A program made the translations under genes and the position numbers. Shown here in pieces: positions 8,455-16,297 of a DNA stretch of 64,000 nucleotides. The notes below the pieces were generated by a model. It ran no database searches. It was not told the DNA's origin and saw only the letters and a list, made by a program, of their open reading frames with translations. The first letter of the stretch is position 1, and the number at the start of each line of letters is the position of its first letter. The stretch comes from Synergistetes bacterium ADurb.Bin155. Its GTDB lineage: Bacteria > Synergistota > Synergistia > Synergistales > Thermovirgaceae. The stretch covers positions 61,447 through 125,446 of the forward strand of contig MWDE01000003.1 of the NCBI GenBank assembly GCA_002070395.1, read 5' to 3'.

Positions 8455-9468
8455 ATGAGGGCGAAATGGTTGGTTCTTGGGACAGCGTTGCTGGTTGCTA
8501 TCATGGTCACAACGGCTGGCACGGCTGTCGCGGCGGCACAGTACCATTGGAAGATCGGTCACATCAGGCCTACCGGGACGGATGTCGACAAGGACGTTAA
8601 CTGGCTTGTCGAAAAGATCAAGGAAGAGTCCGGCGGACGGATCGAGATCGACATTTTTCCCGCAAGCCAACTGGGGGACTACACTGTCGTCCAGGAAAGA
8701 GTATCGATGGGCGCTATTGAGATGCAGTTGGCCTGCCTGGGTACGACGGTTTCCAAGGCCCTGAATCTCACGGCCGCGCCATACCTGGCCACAAATTACG
8801 AAGAGGCGGAGAAACTCTTTGGCCCGGAAGGTGTAGTATACCAAGTAGTGAATGAGGTTCTTGACAAGAAAGAGAACATTCATCTTATCTCAGGATGGCC
8901 TAACTATTTTGGGGGTATCGCGCTAGGCAAGGAAGCTCCGGCTCCAGGAGACCCCAATGTCCCCAAGAACATCAAGATCCGCGTCCCGCCGATCAAGTCC
9001 TATGAATTGACCGCAGATGCTTTGGGGTACATGGCCACGCCTATCCCCTGGGCCGAGACTTTCACGGCCTTGCAGACGGGCATAGTCAACGGAGCGATCG
9101 GGGCGGGGGCCGAGGGATACTATGCAGACCTCAGGGATCTCATGAAGGAGTACCTTGTAATTAACGACCACTTTGAAATGTGGTTCTGGTACATGAATAA
9201 GGACCTCTGGAACAAGCTCTCCAAGGAGGACCAGGACCTTCTCACTAAGCTAGGCCGCGAATTAGAGGCCAAGAGGTGGAAAGCCGCTCCTGAAGCTCAA
9301 AAAGCAAACGAAAAAAGGCTTGCCGATTTTGGTGTAAAGGTTATCTATATCAAGCCGGAAGAATTCGAGGTCATTGTTAAAAAGGCGGAGGAGAAAGTTT
9401 GGCCGGCACTCAAGGGAGATATCGGGGAAGAGTACTTTAACAGAACGATGGAAGTGCTGAAGAAATAG
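8455..9468 (+). CDS. dctP: TRAP transporter solute-binding protein (DctP family)
   Basis: A 337-residue secreted protein. It has a Sec signal peptide (MRAKWLVLGTALLVAIMV, cleavage probably after AVAAA) and a DctP fold with ESGGRIEIDIFPASQLGDY near the start and ALQTGIVNGAIGAG in the substrate region (the usual LQTGvvDG motif). ATG at 8455 was chosen because GGGAGGG precedes it and it starts the signal peptide; an upstream in-frame ATG would add a lysine-rich run. It is the periplasmic partner of the 1695-3532 DctQM, placed last in the operon and followed by a terminator. The ligand is unknown. Confidence 0.9.
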   Translation: MRAKWLVLGTALLVAIMVTTAGTAVAAAQYHWKIGHIRPTGTDVDKDVNWLVEKIKEESGGRIEIDIFPASQLGDYTVVQERVSMGAIEMQLACLGTTVSKALNLTAAPYLATNYEEAEKLFGPEGVVYQVVNEVLDKKENIHLISGWPNYFGGIALGKEAPAPGDPNVPKNIKIRVPPIKSYELTADALGYMATPIPWAETFTALQTGIVNGAIGAGAEGYYADLRDLMKEYLVINDHFEMWFWYMNKDLWNKLSKEDQDLLTKLGRELEAKRWKAAPEAQKANEKRLADFGVKVIYIKPEEFEVIVKKAEEKVWPALKGDIGEEYFNRTMEVLKK

Positions 9469-9515
9469 CCTATCAACGTTTAGTGCTTCCCGCTTAACCG
9501 TTCTTTGAGCGATGG

Positions 9516-9544
9516 GCCGGGGGGCGCAAGTCCCCCGGCTTTTT
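9516..9544 (+). terminator. Rho-independent terminator after TRAP dctP
   Basis: An 8-bp perfect stem (GCCGGGGG at 9516-9523 with CCCCCGGC at 9532-9539) is followed by five T. It ends the TRAP-enzyme operon before the grd genes. The 9545-9646 gap then must hold the grd promoter; I found no convincing -35/-10 pair in it. Confidence 0.8.
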
Positions 9545-9646
9545 CCAAAAACCTTGAGAAGGGCTTTCCTCTGCTAATTTGGAAGAAGAGCGTTTAAAGA
9601 TAGGCCTCAGAATTCGAATGCTGGGTGGTACGAGAGGGTGAATACC

Positions 9647-10999
9647 ATGGTTGTCGAAACCTGTCTTGAAAAAGAAAAGAAGGAAGGCGCTACTGTAACG
9701 GAAGGACCGTTGAAAATACGGAAGGTATCGGTAAAGGACGTGCAGTTCGGCGAAGTGACGGAGGTCAGGGGCGAAACGCTTTTCCTAAACCCTGATGATA
9801 TTCGAAGAGAATTACTTGAGGATAAACACCTCCTTTCCGTCGACGTGAAGATCGCCAGGCCCGGAGAGAGCACCAGGATAATCCCCGTTAAGGATATCCT
9901 GGCGCCGGCGGTTAAAGTGGACGGTCCTGGTTGTGTCTTCCCGGGCTTTATCGGAAACCCCGCCAGGACGATCGCCGGGAGGGGCACTACGGCGTTCCTC
10001 GAAGGCGTGGCCGTAGTGACCTCGGGAAGGCTGGTCAACTTCCAGGAGGGCCTGATCGACATGACCGGCCCCGGAGCCGAATATTCGATCTTCTCCAGGT
10101 TGGTCAATGTGGTCCTCGTCCTTGAGCCCGTTGAAGGGCTCGGCAAGCACGAACATGAAAGGGTCGTCAGGGAAGCCGGCGTTAAGGCGGCTGCCTTTAT
10201 AGGGAAGGCCGCCGCAACGGCTGAGTATTCCGAGGAGACGGTCTATGCCAACGAAACCATCCCCGAGATCCACTCGAAATACCCCGACCTGCCGAAAGTG
10301 GTATATGTCAGGCAGGTCTTGGCTCAAGGGTTGCTCCATGACAATTTCCTTTACGGATTGAACGCTAGGGAAGGTGCAATCCCTCTGTACATGCAGGCCA
10401 CGGAACTCTTTGACGGGGCCATCGTCAGCGGGAACTGCGCCGCCCCCTGTCATAAACACACCACCTATCACCACCAAAAGGACCCCATTTCCGAGGACCT
10501 TCTCGCGGAGCATGGAAAATCCCTGGCTTTTCTGGGTATCATCGCCCAACCTGTGAGGACGGCTTTCTCTGAAAAAGAAAGGAATTCCTTCCAGGTCCTC
10601 AAGATCGCGAAAAGCCTGGGAGCCGACGGCGCCATTATTGCCGAAGACGGCGGTGGCAATCCTGAGTGTGATCTGATGCTTACGGCCAGTATTCTAGAAC
10701 AGGCCGGCATCAAGACCGTCATCGTGACCGACGAATACGCCGGTGGCGACGGGGCGTCCCCGGGATTGGCGGATATTTCTCCTTACGCCGATGCCGTTGT
10801 CACCAATGGTAACGGGAATGAACGCGTGGTATTGCCCCCGATGGAAAAGGTCATCGGACACTTGGAGACTATCGAAGTGATCACCGGCGGCCATTCGGGA
10901 AGTCTTTTGAAGGATGGATCGATAAACATGGAAATAGCCGGCATCATGGGTTCCACGAACGAACTGGGTATGGAAAACCTCTCCACAAGGGCAATATGA
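9647..10999 (+). CDS. grdE: Glycine/sarcosine/betaine reductase component B, alpha/beta proprotein (GrdE family)
   Basis: A 450-residue GrdE/GrdG/GrdI-family proprotein. FIDMTGPGAEYS-like sequence, KAAAFIGKAA and the processing region DGAIVSGNCAAPCHKHTTY are diagnostic. In this family the chain is cut before Cys (here Cys264), which becomes a pyruvoyl group that binds the amino group of the substrate as a Schiff base. The protein partners with the selenoprotein encoded next, and their ATGA-type junction suggests coupling. ATG at 9647 has AGAGGGTG upstream. Which N-containing substrate (glycine, sarcosine, betaine or another) it selects cannot be read; the family letter is therefore uncertain. 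Confidence 0.9.
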   Translation: MVVETCLEKEKKEGATVTEGPLKIRKVSVKDVQFGEVTEVRGETLFLNPDDIRRELLEDKHLLSVDVKIARPGESTRIIPVKDILAPAVKVDGPGCVFPGFIGNPARTIAGRGTTAFLEGVAVVTSGRLVNFQEGLIDMTGPGAEYSIFSRLVNVVLVLEPVEGLGKHEHERVVREAGVKAAAFIGKAAATAEYSEETVYANETIPEIHSKYPDLPKVVYVRQVLAQGLLHDNFLYGLNAREGAIPLYMQATELFDGAIVSGNCAAPCHKHTTYHHQKDPISEDLLAEHGKSLAFLGIIAQPVRTAFSEKERNSFQVLKIAKSLGADGAIIAEDGGGNPECDLMLTASILEQAGIKTVIVTDEYAGGDGASPGLADISPYADAVVTNGNGNERVVLPPMEKVIGHLETIEVITGGHSGSLLKDGSINMEIAGIMGSTNELGMENLSTRAI

Positions 11000-11016
11000 G
11001 GGATGGTGCTGGGAAG

Positions 11017-12366
11017 ATGAAAAAGTATAGGGTTGTACACTATATCAATCAATTCTTTGCCGGCATCGGGGGTGAAGAAAAAGCGGGGATCGGGCCATGG
11101 TTCGAAGACAAACCGGTGGGTTTCGGCAAGCAGATCGAGGTGGCTTCCTGCGACCGTCTTGAGGTCGTACGGACAGTGATATGCGGGGACAACTTTGCTG
11201 CGGAAAATCTCGAGGAATTCGAAAAAACCGTTCTCCCCTGGATAAAAGAAGTTGACGCGGACCTTCTTTTCGCGGGCCCGGCCTTTGGTGCCGGGCGTTA
11301 CGGAACCGCTTGCGGGACTCTTTGTGACCGTGTTTCATCGCGATTGGGGCTGATTGCGGTCTCTGGAATGCATGAGACAAACCCCGGGGTGGATGTAGCG
11401 AAAAGGACGACTTACGTTTTGAAGACGGGAGATTCAGCGAGAAAGATCGGTACGGTGGTTCAAGAAATGGTCCAGTTTGGTCTTCGTCTCCTCGATGGCG
11501 ATGAGATAGGAAGCCCGGAAGATGAAGGATATCACCCACGGGGAGTCCGCATAAACTTCCGAAGAAAAGAGCGAGGATCGAAAAGGGCCGTATCCATGCT
11601 CCTCAAGAAAATTCATGGCGGGTCTTTCGAAACGGAACTGCCCATGCCGGTTTATGACCTCGTCCCGCCTGCGCCTCCCGTCGTGAACCTCGAGGAAGCC
11701 CTTATTGCCATCGGCACGGAGGGTGGTATCGTACCCAGGGGTAACCCCGATCGGATCGAAGCCCATAATGCTTCCAAATGGTGTGCCTATTCCCTGGCGG
11801 GTTTGGACAACCTCAAAAAAGGTGATTACGAAGTCGCCCACGGTGGCTATGACTTGGTCCATGCTACCGAGGACCCCGACAGAGTTTTACCTTTGGATGG
11901 CATGCGACGCCTTGAAAAAGCGGGCAGATTCCGAAAACTGCTTGAAAAATATTTCGTCACCGTGGGGAACGTCACGGCCGTGAAATCAGCTGAGCGATAT
12001 GGGCGCGAGATCGCGGCGATGCTTCACGATGAAGGGGTCGATGGTGTAGTGATGACCTCCACTTGAGGCACCGGCACGCGTTGCGGCGCAACGCTCGCAA
12101 GGGAGATCGAAAGATCCGGGATACCAACAGCCCTGATCACGGCTATACCGAGCATCGCCCTCACCGTTGGAGCCAACAGGATAGTCCAGGGGGTGGCGAT
12201 ACCTCACCCCGTCGGTTCCATCACGGAAGACAGCTACGAGGCGGAGATGGAGATAAGGATGGAGATATTGGAGCGAGCCCTGAACGCCATCTGTACACCC
12301 ATCACTGAACAGACTGTTTTCCGCAAGGGGGAACAGGTGGAGGTGACAGCGGCTGGAAAGGGGTAA
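11017..12366 (+). CDS. grdB: Glycine/sarcosine/betaine reductase component B selenoprotein (GrdB family), in-frame UGA
   Basis: The frame runs from MKKYRVVHYINQFFAGIGGE to an in-frame TGA at 12064-12066 and then continues for 99 codons to TAA at 12364-12366, giving 449 residues. The TGA falls exactly in the GrdB selenocysteine motif (TST-Sec-GTGTRCGAT), at residue 350, and the reading resumes as family sequence (LAREIERSGIPTALITAIPS). A stop-based annotation would lose this C-terminus. The protein is the selenol partner of the GrdE-type subunit and reductively cleaves the C-N bond of the substrate. The start was set by family alignment; ATG at 10996, overlapping the grdE stop, is the alternative. 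Components A and C are not in the window. Confidence 0.92.
12078..12094 (+). promoter_or_regulatory. Bacterial SECIS-like hairpin after the grdB UGA
   Basis: GCGTTGC (12078-12084) and GCAACGC (12088-12094) form a 7-bp perfect stem with a GGC loop. It begins 11 bases after the UGA, the spacing expected for a SelB-recruiting bSECIS inside the coding sequence. The loop begins with G as in known elements. Function is inferred from position and fold. Confidence 0.7.
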
Positions 12367-12754
12367 GGGCCTCCCCGGGAAAAAGATTATCTCTAACAAT
12401 CCCCTGGTGATCGAAAGGTTTAAAGAGAGCATCCCGGTGGAAGGGGGCCCCGTTGAGGTTTTCAAGGAAGCTCTGCTGCTCCTTGAAAATGGCGCTGTTC
12501 TCTCGGGGCATCCCCTTTCCGGAAGCATAAGGCTCACGGTGAACCCTTACCGTTCCATTGTCGTCGAAACTCCGGAAGAGGCCACCCTGGACAGGAATGG
12601 GGTGGCCGCCCTCCTGGACGCGATAGATCGTGTCGAGAGAGCGTCGAGAGAAAGAACCGTACCACGGGAATGCCTGGAGGATTATGCGTTCATTGACCTG
12701 GACCTTTTAAAGGCCGGGATCACCGATAACCGGGAGAAAAAGTTTGAACCCTGA
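12353..12754 (+). CDS. grdX: GrdX family protein, probable CTG start
   Basis: A protein of about 133 residues with the GrdX hallmark KIISNNPLVIERF near the N-terminus. GrdX is a small protein of unknown function found with glycine-reductase operons. The first ATG/GTG/TTG in frame is GTG at 12407, but starting there would cut off the conserved NNPLV motif. The frame is open back to 12347, and CTG at 12353 has an excellent RBS (GGAGGTGA) six bases upstream, inside the end of grdB. I therefore prefer the CTG, giving a 14-base overlap with grdB and tight coupling. No standard start codon exists between the two. Confidence 0.75.
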   Translation: MERGKGLPGKKIISNNPLVIERFKESIPVEGGPVEVFKEALLLLENGAVLSGHPLSGSIRLTVNPYRSIVVETPEEATLDRNGVAALLDAIDRVERASRERTVPRECLEDYAFIDLDLLKAGITDNREKKFEP

Positions 12755-12775
12755 GATTCTTCCCACGCGAGTGGT

Positions 12776-13528
12776 TCAGGCGCAGTAATTCCTCAGGGTG
12801 CCCACCCCTTCGATCTCCACTTCCACCACGTTGCCCGCCCTCAGGGGGCCTATGCCAGCCGGGGTGCCCGTGGCGATCACGTCGCCCGGGTAGAGCGTGG
12901 CGAAACGGCTTATGAGGGCGATGATCCGCGTAGCGGGAAACCCCATGGCGTCGGTGTTCGATGACTGGACCACCTTGCCGTTGAGCCTGGTCTCGATCTT
13001 CCTGCCCCCCGCGTCCCGGCTGTCCACAAGCCATGGTCCCATGGGGCAGAAGGTGTCGAAGCTCTTGGAGCGGGTCAGGCGCGCGTCCTTTTTCGTCAGG
13101 TCCCTGGCCGTGACGTCGTTGAGGCAGGTCAGCCCAAAGATCACGTCCCGGGCCTCTTCTTCGGGGACGTCCCTGCACCTTTTGCCGATGACCACCGCCA
13201 TCTCCCCCTCGTAGTCGACCCTCCCCGGCCAGGTGGGGATGATTATCGTACCTTCGTGCCCCAGGAGTGAATTCACCCCCTTGAGGAAGATGTTCGGCTC
13301 CTCGGGCATCGGGGTGCCCGATTCCTCGGCGTGGTCGGCGTAGTTCAGGCCGACGCAGAAGATGTTGCCCGGCTCCGCCGGCGGCAGGAGACTCACTTCG
13401 CCGATCAAGGTCTGTTCCCCCGTCGGTTCCCTGGTGACCCAGGGCGCCCCCGCCAGGGCGGATATCACGTCGCCCTCGAGCATACCCCAGTTCGTTTCAC
13501 CGGCCTTTTGATACCTGACGAATTTCAT
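12776..13528 (-). CDS. Fumarylacetoacetate hydrolase family protein
   Basis: A 250-residue protein of the FAH / 2-keto-4-pentenoate hydratase superfamily. The family core is seen in NIFCVGLNYADHAEESG, WPGRVDYEGEMAVVIGKRC (with acidic metal ligands) and FDTFCPMGPWLV. ATG at 13528 has AAGGAAGG upstream; a longer frame to 13597 has no RBS. Members cleave C-C bonds or decarboxylate 2-keto acids such as oxaloacetate. It is the last gene of a minus-strand group with the DMT transporter and LD-carboxypeptidase, and is convergent with grdX (21-base gap). The substrate is unknown. Confidence 0.88.
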   Translation of the reverse strand: MKFVRYQKAGETNWGMLEGDVISALAGAPWVTREPTGEQTLIGEVSLLPPAEPGNIFCVGLNYADHAEESGTPMPEEPNIFLKGVNSLLGHEGTIIIPTWPGRVDYEGEMAVVIGKRCRDVPEEEARDVIFGLTCLNDVTARDLTKKDARLTRSKSFDTFCPMGPWLVDSRDAGGRKIETRLNGKVVQSSNTDAMGFPATRIIALISRFATLYPGDVIATGTPAGIGPLRAGNVVEVEIEGVGTLRNYCA

Positions 13529-13663
13529 GGACCTTCCTTCCCTTCTTTTGGCCGTCCCGCCCCCAAAGGAGCGAGAAGCCCTGTTTATTTTGAACATGCC
13601 GTGCCTTCCTTCACCAAGTATAGCCTCACACTCCCGGTCGTGAAGGCGGGGGTGGCCTTCCCG

Positions 13664-14524
13664 TCATCCCGCCGCCAGCAGCGCTATACCCGCCAGGATG
13701 ATGGCCGACCCCGTCATCCTGCGCTTCCTGTCGCCCTCGCCTAGGACCGACGTCCCCAGGTACGTCCCGATCACGACGCTGACCTCCCTCGCCGGGGCCA
13801 CCAGGCTCAGGGGGGTGAAGGAGAGGGCGTAGAGCACGGCCAGGTAAGCCGAGGCCGACATAAGGGCGATGAAAAAGGCCGGCCTCCTGTTGCGCTCCCA
13901 CTGGAAGAGGATCCCCTCGGGGTCGCGGAGGGCCGGAGGGGAGAGAAGGACCGTCTGGAAGGCGATGATGGCGAAGAAAAAAAGGACGGGGGGAAAGGAC
14001 CGGAGCCCCACGGCCACCCTGTCCACCAGGGAGTAACCGGCGATGCACGCCCCCGTCGCGATGCCCAGGAGGGGTGCCGCCCTCGAGCGGGAGTCCCTGA
14101 AGAGGGAGGCGCCCCCGGCGATCCAGAGTATCCCCGCGATGACCAGGCCCGTACCGGCCTGGTTCAGCAGCGTGGGCTCCTCGCCCAGCAGCGCGATCGC
14201 CAGCAGGGTGGAAAGCAGCGGGCCCGTCCCCCTCGCGAGGGGGTAGACGACGGACAGGTCGCCGGCCCTGTACCCCTTCTGGAGGAGGATATAGTAACCG
14301 GCCTCGAAGGCGGCGCTGGCCGCGGCCAGGAGGACGAGGGGCGTCCCGAAGCGGCAGCCCCCGCCCCGGGAGGCGTAAAGAGCGAAGGGAAAAAGGAGCA
14401 GTGAGGCGAAAAGGGAGAAAAGCCACGCGAAGGCCGCGCCGCCGGCGACGCGCTTGGCGACCAGGTTCCACCCCGCGTGGAGAAAAGCCGCTGTAACGAC
14501 CAGGGACAGGGAAAACAGCGTCAT
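13664..14524 (-). CDS. EamA/DMT-superfamily membrane transporter
   Basis: A 286-residue protein with about ten hydrophobic helices, made of two EamA halves (about residues 3-135 and 150-285), of normal length for drug/metabolite transporters. The LVVTAAFLHAGWNLVAKR start and the FTPLSLVAPAREVSVVIGTY segment of the second half are typical. It sits in the inner membrane and probably exports amino acids or other small metabolites. It lies between the LD-carboxypeptidase and FAH-family genes on the same strand with short gaps. Substrate not inferable. Confidence 0.85.
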   Translation of the reverse strand: MTLFSLSLVVTAAFLHAGWNLVAKRVAGGAAFAWLFSLFASLLLFPFALYASRGGGCRFGTPLVLLAAASAAFEAGYYILLQKGYRAGDLSVVYPLARGTGPLLSTLLAIALLGEEPTLLNQAGTGLVIAGILWIAGGASLFRDSRSRAAPLLGIATGACIAGYSLVDRVAVGLRSFPPVLFFFAIIAFQTVLLSPPALRDPEGILFQWERNRRPAFFIALMSASAYLAVLYALSFTPLSLVAPAREVSVVIGTYLGTSVLGEGDRKRRMTGSAIILAGIALLAAG

Positions 14525-14588
14525 GGCAGCCGTTGACCTTTCGCGCCTTCTGGCTTTTCCGATTCACGACTGGCGATCCACGGTTTCT

Positions 14589-15524
14589 TCACTCCACCCC
14601 CGGCTCCACCACGGTCAGCGTCGACCTAGAACCGTCCAGCACGGCCCGCGCCCCCAGGGGCAGGGTGGCCTTCCTCGGCCCGTGGCCGAAGCAGGCGTTC
14701 ACCAACGTCGGCTTTCCCTCGGGGACGATGATCGCCTCCAGGACCTCCGGCAGGGTAAAGGAATCCTTCGGCTTCCTCGGCGGGATACGGGTGAACTGGC
14801 CCAGCACGATCCCCGCCGCGTCGTCCAGCTTCCCGGCCAGCCTCAGTTGGGTCAGCATCCTGTCAATGCGGAAGACGGGCTCGTCGGTGTCCTCGAGCAG
14901 CAGGATCTTCCCCCGGGTGTCGATCTCCCAGGGGGTCCCCATCAGGGCGCAGATGAGGGCGAGGTTCCCGCCGGTCAGATCGCCTTCGGCCGTACCCGAG
15001 ACGAGGGTCTCCATGGCGGGGCCGCCCGGGCAGGGGGCGATCTCCCCCAGCGGCTCCACATCGGTGACCGCCCTGAGGAGGCCGTCGCGGACGTAGCCGG
15101 GGAAGGAACTGCTGATGAAATCGGTGGCGGGCATGGGGCCGTGAAAGGTGATGAAGCCCCGGGGCCTGTTCAGCACCAGGTGGAGGGTCGTTACGTCGCT
15201 GTAGCCGAGGAACACCTTGGGGTTCCTGTAGATCGCGTCGAGGTCAAGCCGCTGGGGGAGCCTTATGGCGCCGTCACCACCGCGGACGCAGAATACGCCG
15301 CTGACCTCGGGGTCGAGGAAAGCCCTGTTTATGTCATCGGCCCTGATGAAGTCCCCCCCGGCGTGGTAGCCCTCGGACTCGTAGCAACTCCGGGACAGTT
15401 TGACCCGGAACCCCATGTCTTCGGTGACCCTGACGGCTTTCTCGATGGAATCCATCGAGGACTGGCTCGAAGGGGACACGAAGGCGACCGTATCGCCCTC
15501 CCTGAGGGCCGGGACTTTCCGCAT
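14589..15524 (-). CDS. LD-carboxypeptidase (peptidase family S66)
   Basis: A 311-residue S66 serine peptidase that removes the terminal D-Ala from muropeptide tetrapeptides during murein recycling, or acts on related peptides. The Ser nucleophile lies in FLGYSDVTTLH, the Glu in ILLLEDTDEP and the His in NACFGHGPRKATLPLG, completing the Ser-Glu-His triad. ATG at 15524 has GGGGTG seven bases upstream and begins the family N-terminus MRKVPALREGDTVAFVSPSS. An open frame continues 204 codons further upstream but is antisense to cobO and not used. First gene of the minus-strand group 15524-12776. Confidence 0.9.
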   Translation of the reverse strand: MRKVPALREGDTVAFVSPSSQSSMDSIEKAVRVTEDMGFRVKLSRSCYESEGYHAGGDFIRADDINRAFLDPEVSGVFCVRGGDGAIRLPQRLDLDAIYRNPKVFLGYSDVTTLHLVLNRPRGFITFHGPMPATDFISSSFPGYVRDGLLRAVTDVEPLGEIAPCPGGPAMETLVSGTAEGDLTGGNLALICALMGTPWEIDTRGKILLLEDTDEPVFRIDRMLTQLRLAGKLDDAAGIVLGQFTRIPPRKPKDSFTLPEVLEAIIVPEGKPTLVNACFGHGPRKATLPLGARAVLDGSRSTLTVVEPGVE

Positions 15525-15554
15525 CGCTGGACACCCCTTTACCGTGTTTTTTAC

Positions 15555-15575
15555 CCGGTGGCCGTGGCCCACCGG
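15555..15575. repeat. Short inverted repeat between S66 peptidase and cobO
   Basis: CCGGTGG and CCACCGG (7-bp perfect arms, 7-base centre) lie in the 129-base gap between divergent genes. There is no T tract after it on either strand, so it is not a clear terminator; an operator is possible. Confidence 0.35.
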
Positions 15576-15653
15576 AACAAGGATAATGGATAGGGCTCCC
15601 GATAGCACCCCCGACCGTCGGGATCGGACCCGAAAACGAAAGGAGGATTTCCT

Positions 15654-16181
15654 ATGATATTCGATCCGGGACTCGTCCAGGTCTACACCGGCGATGGCAA
15701 GGGCAAGACCACGGCGGCCCTGGGCCTCGCGGTGAGGGTTTGCGGCCACGGCGGGAAGGTGGCCTTCATCCAGTTCATGAAGGGCTGGGATTTCTACGGG
15801 GAGATAGCGGGGCTCTCCTTCCTGCCCGGCGTCCGCCACGAGCGCACCGGCACCCCCGCTTACGTCTACCGGGGCAAGGAGAGCGAGAAAGACCGCGCCG
15901 AGGCCGCCAGGGGGCTGTCCCTGGCGAAGGAATGCCTGGCCTCGGGTTTCTACGACCTGGTCGTGCTGGACGAAGTGAACGTAGCGGCCGACTACGGGCT
16001 CGTCGACCCCGGGGAGGCGGCCGAGGCGATAAGGGAGAGGCCTCCCCACGTGGAGGTGGTCCTCACCGGCAGGTCCGCCCCGGAGGTCTTCCTGGGCTTG
16101 GCCGACCTGGTGACGGAGATGAGGGAGGTCAGGCACCCCTTCAGAAAGGGGCTCGCCTCGAGGAGGGGGTCCGATTTTTGA
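15654..16181 (+). CDS. cobO: Corrinoid adenosyltransferase (CobO/BtuR type)
   Basis: A 175-residue cytosolic enzyme that adenosylates cob(I)alamin with ATP. The P-loop GDGKGKTT is at residues 13-20, and FIQFMKGWDFYGE, YDLVVLDEVNVAADYGLVD and the final TEMREVRHPFRKGLASRRGSDF match the CobA/CobO/BtuR family. Length is typical. The RBS AAAGGAGGATTTCC precedes the ATG. It stands alone, without other cobalamin genes nearby, and divergent from the LD-carboxypeptidase. Adenosylcobalamin would serve mutases and lyases used in amino acid fermentation. Confidence 0.93.
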   Translation: MIFDPGLVQVYTGDGKGKTTAALGLAVRVCGHGGKVAFIQFMKGWDFYGEIAGLSFLPGVRHERTGTPAYVYRGKESEKDRAEAARGLSLAKECLASGFYDLVVLDEVNVAADYGLVDPGEAAEAIRERPPHVEVVLTGRSAPEVFLGLADLVTEMREVRHPFRKGLASRRGSDF

Positions 16182-16190
16182 ATTCCCTGC

Positions 16191-16219
16191 TGGTCAAGGA
16201 TTTATATTGGATGTAGAAT
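16191..16219 (+). promoter_or_regulatory. Likely brnQ promoter
   Basis: -35 TGGTCA (16191-16196), 17-base spacer, -10 TAGAAT (16214-16219). It lies in the AT-rich gap between cobO and brnQ, 79 bases upstream of the brnQ start. Confidence 0.5.
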
Positions 16220-16237
16220 GATGCATCTACCCTTCAT

Positions 16238-16256
16238 GGTAATGATAATCATGTTC
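16238..16256 (+). promoter_or_regulatory. Fur-box-like site in the brnQ leader
   Basis: GGTAATGATAATCATGTTC matches 16 of 19 positions of the classical Fur box (counted by eye). It lies about 12 bases downstream of the predicted transcription start. An iron link for a BrnQ carrier would be unexpected, so the match may be coincidental or bound by another FUR-family member. Confidence 0.4.
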
Positions 16257-16297
16257 ATCTAATCCGCCCTCGGGCGAAAAAAGGAGGTAGGTGCGTT

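Noticed and set aside
9545..9646. A promoter for the grd operon (TTGAGA with TAATTT downstream)
   Set aside because: The spacing is only 15 bases and both boxes are weak, so I do not list it as a feature although a promoter is expected here.
12064..12066. TGA as the true stop of grdB
   Set aside because: The frame stays open with strong GrdB sequence for 99 more codons, and the TGA is exactly at the family's selenocysteine position.
14589..16136. A single 515-residue protein joining the LD-carboxypeptidase to upstream minus-strand sequence
   Set aside because: The first 204 residues are antisense to cobO and unlike any S66 extension; ATG 15524 has its own RBS and the family N-terminus.
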